A DNA stretch of 6,014 nt. It comes from NaphS2 sp964588535 (GTDB taxonomy: Bacteria; Desulfobacterota; DSM-4660; Desulfatiglandales; Desulfatiglandaceae). Shown here piece by piece: positions 1 to 6,014 of the stretch (within the stretch, counting starts at the first letter, position 1; each line of letters starts with the position of its first letter). Made by a program: the position numbers and the translations under genes. Location: contig CAZPQA010000162.1 of NCBI GenBank assembly GCA_964588535.1, positions 1 to 6,014 of the forward strand, in the 5' to 3' direction. A model generated the notes under the pieces. It ran no database searches. It was not told the origin of the DNA and worked only from the letters and a program-made list of their open reading frames with translations.

Positions 1-324
1 TATTTTCTGGATGAAATAGCCTCGGAAAACATGAATAAAATTACCGAGTTTCTTAAGGGTAACGCTTCCCGGTCAACAATGGAGCAGATTTTCTGGGTGA
101 AGTTCCCAGAGGATCTTTTGAGCCCCCTCCAGTTTAAGCACACCGCTTGTCAACCCCATGCCTTTGCGGTGGAGGTGGGTTCTACTTGGGTTAAACTGGA
201 GTTTCTTGTGCGTTCCCTGGAAACCATGAAATGCGACTGTGCTGCCTATTGTACGGACCCGCAACGGGATTACATCATCAATTTTGCCGACCGGATGCTG
301 GATCAGCTGGAAGTGACCACTTGA
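1..324 (+). CDS. Conserved-looking small hypothetical protein with a CxCx3C motif, 5' partial
   Basis: I do not recognise a named family, and no function is assigned. The frame has no stop back to base 1. The codons before the first ATG (base 31) read YFLDEIASEN, which looks like real amphipathic coding sequence, so the true start probably lies just outside the window. A start at 31 (97 residues) is the alternative; only a weak GGAA lies ahead of it. Numbered from that ATG, the protein is soluble-looking with no signal peptide or membrane segment. It has Cys40 near His37 and His43 and a Cys68-x-Cys70-x3-Cys74 cluster, which could bind a metal; that is inference. It ends in a helical stretch (about 78-95). 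It lies 56 bases upstream of ileS on the same strand and may share its transcript. Codon use resembles the neighbouring genes. I am fairly sure it is coding and unsure of its start and role. Confidence 0.66.
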   Translation, partial: YFLDEIASENMNKITEFLKGNASRSTMEQIFWVKFPEDLLSPLQFKHTACQPHAFAVEVGSTWVKLEFLVRSLETMKCDCAAYCTDPQRDYIINFADRMLDQLEVTT

Positions 325-348
325 AATTCCACATCTGAATTGTTGAAT
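321..348 (+). promoter_or_regulatory. Possible weak sigma-70-type promoter before ileS
   Basis: TTGAAA at 321-326 matches five of six bases of the -35 consensus. TTGAAT at 343-348 matches four of six bases of the -10 consensus, with a 16-base spacer. The -35 box overlaps the stop codon of the upstream gene. The rest of the 325-380 spacer is AT-rich, with no terminator and no recognisable leader or T-box. In AT-rich spacers such matches arise easily by chance, so ileS may instead be transcribed from further upstream. Confidence 0.2.
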
Positions 349-365
349 CGTTTATTTTTGAACCT

Positions 366-370
366 GGAGG
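366..370 (+). promoter_or_regulatory. Ribosome binding site of ileS
   Basis: GGAGG lies 10 bases ahead of the ATG at 381. It is a near-perfect anti-16S match and the clearest Shine-Dalgarno sequence in the window. It supports 381 as the ileS start, which also gives the N-terminus expected of the family (MNYKETLNLPKTKFPMKGNL). Confidence 0.8.
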
Positions 371-380
371 CCTGATCATT

Positions 381-3179
381 ATGAACTATAAGGAAACACT
401 CAACCTGCCCAAAACCAAGTTCCCCATGAAAGGGAACCTTGTCAACAAGGAACCGGAGATCCTCGAACGGTGGGAGAAGGAAAACCTTTACGAAACCATC
501 CGGGAACTTTCAAAGGGCAGACCCCGATACATGCTTCATGACGGACCGCCCTATGCCAACGGCAATATTCATATGGGGACCGCCTTTAACAAGGTATTGA
601 AGGACATTATCATCAAATCAAAACAGATGGCCGGTTTTGATGTGCCGTATGTTCCCGGCTGGGATTGCCACGGACTGCCCATTGAGCATAAGGTGGATGG
701 GGAGTTGGGGGAGAAAAAACGGGAGATGAGCCAGGCGGAAGTGAGAGGGCACTGCCGCCGGTATGCGGAAAAATATATCGATATTCAGCGCGATGAGTTC
801 AAGCGCCTGGGCGTTCTGGGAGAATGGGATCGACCCTATCTCACCATGAACTATCCGTATGAGGCCACCATCGTCAGGGAGTTCGGCAAGTTTGCCTTGA
901 ACGGCAGCCTGGTCCGGAGCAAAAAACCCATCTATTGGTGTACCTCCTGCAAAACAGCCCTTGCGGAAGCCGAAGTGGAATACGACGAGCACACATCCCC
1001 CTCGATTTTCGTCAAATTTCCCATGATTTCCGATTTGGCAGCATTGGACCCGGTTTTTGAAGGAAAACAGGTTTTTGTTGTGATCTGGACCACCACCCCG
1101 TGGACCCTGCCCGCCAATCTGGCCATCGCGTTGCATCCCGATCTGCCCTATGTGGCGGTGGAAACGGGGGGAAATGAGGTCATGATCCTGGCCGAAGGTC
1201 TTCTGGATGAGTGCATGGAAACCTTCACTATCGATTCCCATAAAATTCTGAAAACGTTTCGGGCCGGTGATCTGGAGAACCTGGAAGCCAGACACCCCAT
1301 TTTTGACCGTCCTTCGGTGATTGTACTGGCCCCCTATGTAACGCTCGAGAGTGGTACGGGTTGTGTGCATACAGCCCCCGGCCATGGCCGGGAGGACTAC
1401 GAAACCGGTCTCAAATACGGCTTGGAGGTGTACTCGCCGGTGGATGACGCCGGTCGGTTCACCCTGGATGTGGAACATTTTTCAGGCATGGAGGTGTTTG
1501 AAGCCAACCGACCCGTCATTGACAAGCTCACGGAGCTTGGCGCCCTGGTAAAGGAACAGAAGATCACCCATGAATACCCCCACTGTTGGCGTTGCAAAAA
1601 ACCGGTGATTTTCCGCTCCACGGAACAGTGGTTTATTTCCATGGACAAGACGGGTTTGAGGGATGCGGCCCTCAGTGCCATTAATGAGGTGAACTGGTTT
1701 CCCTCATGGGGGCGCGACCGGATTTACAGCATGATCGCCAACCGGCCTGACTGGTGTATTTCCCGCCAGCGGTCGTGGGGTGTCCCCATCACCGTGTTCT
1801 TTTGCAAAAAATGCGGTGAAGTGGTCGTTTCTAAGGAGATTATCGACCATGTGGCGGCAATGGTGGAAAAATCAGGTGCGGATATCTGGTTTACGGCTTC
1901 GGAAAAAGAATTGCTGCCGGAAAACACAACGTGTCCGGCCTGCGGGGAGAATGATTTTGAAAAGGAAACCGACATTCTGGATGTGTGGTTTGATTCTGGT
2001 GTGAGCTATGCGGCGGTTATGGAAAACCGCCCCTACCTGGACAGCCCCGCGGACCTTTACCTGGAGGGGAGTGACCAGCATCGGGGATGGTTTCACAGTT
2101 CTTTGCTGTGCTCGGTGGGCACCCGGAACCAGGCGCCCTATGGAAATGTTTTGACCCATGGGTTTGTGGTGGATGGCAAAGGAAAAGCCATGCACAAATC
2201 CGCCGGCAATGTGATTCCGCCCGAGTCCCTCATCAAGAGCCATGGGGCCGAAATGATAAGGCTCTGGGTGGCGGGAGAAGATTATCGGGACAACATTCGG
2301 ATCTCCAAAGAAATCCTTCAGCGATTGACCGATGTCTATCGCCGTATTCGAAATACCTGCCGGTATCTTCTGGGAAACCTGCAGGACTACAACCCTGAAA
2401 CCGATCGGGTTCCCTATGAACAGATGGAGGAGCTGGACCAGTGGGCCCTTCATCAGCTTCAGGGGTTGACGAAGCGTATTGTAAGTGCCTATGAGACGTT
2501 TGATTTTCATCTGGTCTACCACCATCTTCATAACTTCTGTGTCCTGGACCTCTCTTCATTTTATCTGGATATCATCAAGGATCGCCTCTATACTTCCCCT
2601 CAAACCTCTACCCAAAGACGGTCCGCCCAGTTTGCCATGAATGAGATTCTGGAAACCCTGGTGCGGCTTATGGCGCCGATCCTTGCCTTTACCGCCGATG
2701 AAATCTGGCAATACATGGGTGGTGAAGACCGTTCTCCCAGTGTTCATGCGGATGTTTTTTCACCCCTTAAAGAGGCGTTTTTGAATCCCGATCTGGCCGG
2801 TCGCTGGGACGAAATTCTCGCTGTGCGAAAAGAGGTGACCAAAGTCCTGGAGCTGGGTCGGAAAGAAAAAATCATCGGGCATCCCCTGGATGCGGCGGTG
2901 ACGTTGGGGGTTTCGCCTGAACTTGACGAAAAATTGAGAGCCTATGCTGATCAGTTAAGATCTATTTTTATTGTTTCGTCGGTGATTCTGACTGACATTA
3001 ACCAGGTTGGAGGGGGTATTGAAAGCGAGACGGTTCCCGGGCTCAAGGTAGTTGTGGCCCCTTCCACCGATCCCAAATGCGAACGTTGCTGGATGCACGA
3101 TGACACAGTAGGCGACGACGATGAACATCCAACCATCTGTAAGCGATGCCGAAACGTTCTGGACATAATTACCCCCTGA
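381..3179 (+). CDS. ileS: Isoleucyl-tRNA synthetase (IleRS), complete
   Basis: A cytoplasmic class Ia aminoacyl-tRNA synthetase: it joins isoleucine to tRNA-Ile using ATP and hydrolyses mischarged valine. At 932 residues it is full length (E. coli about 938). In order: the Rossmann fold with the HIGH-box region PYANGNIHMGT (57-67) and GWDCHGLPIE (93-102); the CP1 editing domain with WTTTPWTLPAN (236-246) and GTGCVHTAPGHGRED (325-339), where Asp339 is the editing Asp; DVWFDSG (534-540) and EGSDQHRGWF (562-571); the KMSKS-box region GKAMHKSAGN (601-610); a helical anticodon-binding domain (about 640-800); and a C-terminal zinc knuckle, CERC (900-903) with CKRC (920-923). Further Cys pairs at 187/190 with 402/405 and at 475/478 with 518/521 fit two zinc sites in the core. 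The C-terminal zinc domain points to the usual bacterial type. Both signature boxes are variants (HMGT and AMHKS). Its end overlaps lspA by 34 bases. Confidence 0.98.
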   Translation: MNYKETLNLPKTKFPMKGNLVNKEPEILERWEKENLYETIRELSKGRPRYMLHDGPPYANGNIHMGTAFNKVLKDIIIKSKQMAGFDVPYVPGWDCHGLPIEHKVDGELGEKKREMSQAEVRGHCRRYAEKYIDIQRDEFKRLGVLGEWDRPYLTMNYPYEATIVREFGKFALNGSLVRSKKPIYWCTSCKTALAEAEVEYDEHTSPSIFVKFPMISDLAALDPVFEGKQVFVVIWTTTPWTLPANLAIALHPDLPYVAVETGGNEVMILAEGLLDECMETFTIDSHKILKTFRAGDLENLEARHPIFDRPSVIVLAPYVTLESGTGCVHTAPGHGREDYETGLKYGLEVYSPVDDAGRFTLDVEHFSGMEVFEANRPVIDKLTELGALVKEQKITHEYPHCWRCKKPVIFRSTEQWFISMDKTGLRDAALSAINEVNWFPSWGRDRIYSMIANRPDWCISRQRSWGVPITVFFCKKCGEVVVSKEIIDHVAAMVEKSGADIWFTASEKELLPENTTCPACGENDFEKETDILDVWFDSGVSYAAVMENRPYLDSPADLYLEGSDQHRGWFHSSLLCSVGTRNQAPYGNVLTHGFVVDGKGKAMHKSAGNVIPPESLIKSHGAEMIRLWVAGEDYRDNIRISKEILQRLTDVYRRIRNTCRYLLGNLQDYNPETDRVPYEQMEELDQWALHQLQGLTKRIVSAYETFDFHLVYHHLHNFCVLDLSSFYLDIIKDRLYTSPQTSTQRRSAQFAMNEILETLVRLMAPILAFTADEIWQYMGGEDRSPSVHADVFSPLKEAFLNPDLAGRWDEILAVRKEVTKVLELGRKEKIIGHPLDAAVTLGVSPELDEKLRAYADQLRSIFIVSSVILTDINQVGGGIESETVPGLKVVVAPSTDPKCERCWMHDDTVGDDDEHPTICKRCRNVLDIITP

Positions 3180-3534
3180 TTATCTGGCCTGCGCTGCTCA
3201 TTGTCTGTCTGGATCAGGTCTCGAAGATCGCGGTGCTTAAAGGTCTCAGGATCTATGAGAGCGTGCCGGTGATCAAGGGGTTTTTCAATCTGGTCCATGT
3301 GCGAAACCGGGGTATGGCATTTGGATTTATGAACCGGCCGGATATGGATTTTGGTTTCTGGATCCTGGTTTCGGCCACAATTCTCGCCATTATTCTACTG
3401 TTGTTCTGGTTTTATCGTATGGAGGGTGAAAGCAGCTGGATGACCCTGGGCCTATCACTCATCCTGGGTGGGGCCCTGGGCAATCTCATTGACCGGATAA
3501 GACTTCATGAAGTGATAGATTTTCTTGATTTTTA
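3146..3534 (+). CDS. lspA: Lipoprotein signal peptidase (signal peptidase II), 3' end lost in assembly gap
   Basis: An inner-membrane aspartyl protease that removes the signal peptide of diacylglyceryl-modified prolipoproteins. The 129 visible residues show the family motifs: Asp23 in DQVSK, Asn54 in NRGMAFG, Asn113 and Arg117 in GGALGNLIDR, and Asp125 in VIDFLDF, the first Asp of the catalytic dyad. Numbering is almost that of the Pseudomonas enzyme (Asp23, Asn54, Asp124). Membrane helices lie at about 10-30, 68-90 and 98-116. The second catalytic Asp (FNxAD motif) and the last helix must lie in the run of N, about 30-45 residues missing. The last visible bases, TA, probably begin a Tyr codon, as in the common DFxDFY. 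The start is unusually secure: a TAA stop in this frame sits at 3140-3142, two codons upstream, and no other ATG, GTG or TTG precedes DQVSK. The Shine-Dalgarno is weak, and the 34-base overlap with ileS suggests translational coupling. Confidence 0.96.
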
Positions 3535-3634
3535 NNNNNNNNNNNNNNNNNNNNNNNNNNNNNNNNNNNNNNNNNNNNNNNNNNNNNNNNNNNNNNNNNN
3601 NNNNNNNNNNNNNNNNNNNNNNNNNNNNNNNNNN
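3535..3634. other. Assembly gap (100 N)
   Basis: This is a run of exactly 100 unknown bases, the conventional length for a scaffold gap of unknown size. It hides the C-terminus and stop of lspA, any spacer, and the start codon and N-terminal membrane anchor of PBP1A. The missing ends alone should need roughly 150-240 bases, so the real gap is probably longer than drawn. Any reading frame drawn across it is meaningless. In particular, the PBP1A frame does not begin at the out-of-frame ATG at 3525 inside lspA. Confidence 0.97.
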
Positions 3635-5990
3635 CGGTGCCTATTTTGGTTACCTGTGGTCCAGTAACCTTCCCTATGTGGGGTCTGTAAAGGATTACAG
3701 ACCGCCTGTGATCACCCGAATTTACAGTGAAGACGGCCAGGTGATCGGAAGGCTCTGGGAGGAGAAACGGACGGTTGTGCCCGTTTCAGGACTACCCCAG
3801 CATTTGATTAATGCCTTTGTCGCTGCTGAAGACGCGCGGTTTTTTGAGCATCAGGGCGTGGATGTTCAAGGCATTGCCCGCGCATTTTTGAAAAATCTGT
3901 CGGCTGGGAAGGTTGAGCAGGGGGGGAGTACCATCACCCAGCAGGTGACCAAATCACTGATTCTCAAGAACATCAAGAAAACCTATCGGCGCAAGGTCCG
4001 GGAGGCGATCTTATCCATTCAATTGGAAAAATCATTTCCCAAAGAACATATCCTGTTTCTCTATCTCAACCAGATTTATCTGGGGCAGGGCGCCTACGGC
4101 GTGGAGGCGGCAAGCCAGACCTATTTCCACAAACCCGCAAAAGATCTGACCCTTGCCGAAGCGGCTCTCCTGGCAGGGCTGCCCCAGGCACCGGCCCGTT
4201 ATTCACCGGTGTCCCACTATGATCGGGCCAAGGCAAGGCAGAAATACGTCCTCACAAGGATGCTTGAAGAAGGGTTCATCACCGAAGAGTCTCGTGACCA
4301 GGCGCTGCAGGCTACCCTCCAAATCTACGGGAAAGAAATCAACACCTTTGAAAGGGCACCCTACTTTTCCGAACATGTTCGACGTTACCTTCTGAAAAAA
4401 TATGGGAAGGACCTCCTCTATCGCGGGGGGCTCAAGGTCTATACAACACTGGACTTGAAAATGCAGGTTCTCGGCCGGGAAGCCCTGGACAGGGGTCTGG
4501 CGGAACTGGATAAACGTGAAGGATACCGGGGCCCCCTTAAACATCTTTCTGAGGTTGAGATCAAGGATTATGAAGCCCGTGCTTCAAAAGAATTTTCCAT
4601 TTCAAACCCGAAACCCGATTCGGTGGTGAAGGGGTTGGTGACTCAAGTGGATGACAAAAGGAAGGAAGTCTCGATTCGATTGGGAAAAGAGATGGCCTGC
4701 CTTCCGCTGAAACAGATGAAATGGGCAAGAAAACCCAACATAAAGGTGCCGTATTACGAAGCACGCGTCAGAAAGCCTTCTTCCGTGTTGAAACCCGGCG
4801 ATGTGGTTCTGGTGCGCATTCTCAAAAAGTACGGTGAAGATACGCCGAAAAAGAAGGGTTCTAAAAAGGGGAAAGGCAGATCAAAGCGGATCAAATTTAC
4901 CTGGCTTGTGGCGTTGGAACAGACACCGAAGGCGCAGGGGGCACTGGTCTGCATGGATGCAGGGACCGGTGAAGTGAAAGCCATGCTGGGAGGGCGTGGT
5001 TTTGATGTGAGCCAGTTTAACCGGGCCATACAATCCAGGCGGCAACCGGGTTCTGCTTTCAAGCCCTTGATTTATTCCGCGGCTCTGGACCGGGGGATGA
5101 GTCCGGTGACAATTGTCATGGATTCTCCCTATGTGTCCTCTCCCAATGAGGATGGGGAGGTTTGGAAACCCAAGAATTACAAAAAAAAGTTCTACGGTCC
5201 CACGCTCATCAGGACGGGTCTGGCCAAAAGCAGGAATGTGATTACTGTCAAAATCCTAAACAAAATCGGTGTGAATTATGCCATTCGCTATGCCCGAAAC
5301 CTAGGCATCGAATCCGATCTGACCCCGGATCTTTCGCTTGCCCTGGGTTCATCCGGTGTTTCACTCATGGAGCTGACCCGTGCATACGCCGCCTTTGCCA
5401 ATGGCGGAATGCTGGTGAAACCGTTTTTCGTAAAACGGGTCCTGGACCGCGGCGGGCATGTCATTGAAGAGAATCAACCGGTAACGGAACCGGTTATTCC
5501 AAAGGAAACGGCGTTTGTTATGACGGATTTGTTGAGGGCCGTCGTGAGCGAGGGGACGGGCTGGCGTATCAGGGCACTGAAGCGGCCTGTGGCCGGTAAA
5601 ACCGGTACGACCAACGATCTTCGCGATGCGTGGTTCATGGGATATACCCCGGACCTGGCTACCGGTGTCTGGGTGGGTTACGATGACTCGCATGAGATGG
5701 GAAAGGGGGAAACCGGTTCCAGGGCGGCCAGCCCCATCTGGCTGAATTTTATGCAGGAAGTTCTGGCCGGAGAGCCGGTAAAGGACTTTCAGGTGCCCAA
5801 AGGGGTTGTTTTTGCCAAGATAGATGGGAAAACAGGTCGTCTGGCCGGACGGCATTCCAAAAAGGCCGTTTTCCAGGCATTTAAAGAGGGAACCGAACCA
5901 AAGCAATACGCCCCTAAAACGTCCGCAGGTGAAACCGGATCTTCCTCACAGTTTGATGTGGATTCCCGGTTTGATATGGATGTTCAGTAG
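3635..5990 (+). CDS. mrcA: Penicillin-binding protein 1A (bifunctional transglycosylase/transpeptidase), N-terminus lost in gap
   Basis: A class A PBP: anchored in the inner membrane and acting in the periplasm, it polymerises lipid II into glycan strands and cross-links their peptides. 784 residues are visible, numbered from base 3636. Only the short cytoplasmic tail and most of the membrane helix (about 20-35 residues) are missing; the first residues, GAYFGYLWSSNLP, are the helix exit. The GT51 transglycosylase shows AAEDARFFEHQGVD with catalytic Glu65, GGSTITQQ (96-103), RRKVREAILSIQLEK, LYLNQIYLGQGAYGVEAAS and LTLAEAALLAGLPQAPARYSP. An OB-like domain (about 310-430) contains an unusual Lys/Arg-rich stretch (397-420). 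The transpeptidase has SAFK with nucleophile Ser473 (5052-5054), SRN (532-534) and KTGT (655-658, bases 5598-5609). The tail reaches FKEGTEP, typical of PBP1A C-termini, then about 25 variable residues. The OB-like insert favours PBP1A over PBP1B or PBP1C. Its TAG stop lies inside the terminal palindrome. It is probably co-transcribed with lspA. Confidence 0.96.
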
Positions 5991-6014
5991 GGGCACGATG
6001 CATCGTGCCCCTAC
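5987..6014. repeat. 28-bp perfect palindrome, probably a dispersed REP-like repeat unit
   Basis: GTAGGGGCACGATG (5987-6000) is followed directly by its exact reverse complement, CATCGTGCCCCTAC (6001-6014). Folded, it would give a 12-bp stem with a TGCA loop. It begins in the last sense codon of PBP1A, contains the TAG stop (5988-5990) and ends on the last base of the window. From memory, palindromes with GTAGGGGC...GCCCCTAC ends are multicopy intergenic repeats in many bacterial genomes, and a repeat would explain a contig ending here. The window shows only one copy, so the repeat status is inferred. The hairpin could also act as a terminator or protect the mRNA 3' end; no T-tract can be seen because the sequence stops. 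Confidence 0.75.

Noticed and set aside
325..341. Inverted repeat AATTC...GAATT after the first gene, as a possible terminator or operator
   Set aside because: The arms are only five AT-rich base pairs with no T-tract, which is expected by chance.
325..380. T-box riboswitch or other leader upstream of ileS
   Set aside because: The 56-base spacer is too short for a T-box and contains no T-box consensus or terminator hairpin.
618..1478. Long minus-strand open frame (286 codons) opposite ileS
   Set aside because: It lies wholly inside ileS, whose protein is a clear full-length match to a known family. The antisense translation has no recognisable domain and is a by-product of ileS codon use.
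1872..2559. Overlapping minus-strand open frames opposite ileS
   Set aside because: Shadow frames of the ileS coding strand, with low-quality translations and no ribosome site.
3525..3635. An apparent PBP1A start at the ATG at 3525
   Set aside because: That ATG lies inside lspA in another frame, and the frame is carried to PBP1A only across unknown bases, so it is an artefact of the gap.
3920..3926. Run of seven G in the transglycosylase domain, as a possible phase-variation tract
   Set aside because: The frame is intact, the tract is short, and it encodes the conserved GGSTITQQ motif, so codon choice explains it.
5181..5188. Run of eight A in PBP1A, as a possible slippage site
   Set aside because: It encodes Lys codons with the frame intact on both sides. 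There is no sign of a frameshift.
5361..5906. Minus-strand open frame of 181 codons opposite the PBP1A transpeptidase domain
   Set aside because: The plus strand carries the conserved KTGT motif region here. The antisense product resembles no family.

Overview
The window is an ordinary housekeeping stretch of a bacterial chromosome, read from a draft or metagenome-type scaffold. It contains a run of exactly 100 N and ends on a perfect palindrome. All genes are on the plus strand: the end of an unrecognised small protein (1-324), ileS (381-3179), lspA (3146 into the gap) and a class A penicillin-binding protein of the PBP1A type (from the gap to 5990). The protein sequences and the ileS-lspA order suggest a Gram-negative bacterium of the Desulfobacterota (the former sulfate-reducing Deltaproteobacteria). 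This rests on the general look of the proteins, not on a database search.

Layout. Bases 1-324 encode a Cys-containing protein of unknown function whose frame is open to the left edge. A 56-base spacer (325-380) carries a good Shine-Dalgarno sequence for ileS and at best a weak promoter. Full-length isoleucyl-tRNA synthetase follows (932 residues), with all expected domains but variant signature motifs (HMGT for HIGH, AMHKS for KMSKS). lspA (signal peptidase II) overlaps the end of ileS by 34 bases and is cut by the gap at 3535-3634 after its first catalytic Asp. On the other side of the gap is PBP1A, which lacks only its extreme N-terminus. It has intact transglycosylase and transpeptidase motifs and an unusual lysine-rich stretch in its middle. 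Its stop codon lies inside a 28-bp perfect palindrome that ends on the last base of the window.

How the genes fit together. The overlap and shared orientation suggest ileS and lspA are co-transcribed and translationally coupled, with PBP1A probably in the same unit. LspA (lipoprotein maturation) and PBP1A (peptidoglycan synthesis) both act at the inner membrane in envelope building. ileS-lspA is a widespread bacterial gene pair.

I found no new multi-gene system, mobile element with a transposase, CRISPR array or RNA gene. The points most worth a second look are the terminal palindrome and its overlap with the PBP1A stop codon, the unknown Cys protein beside ileS, and the variant IleRS motifs.
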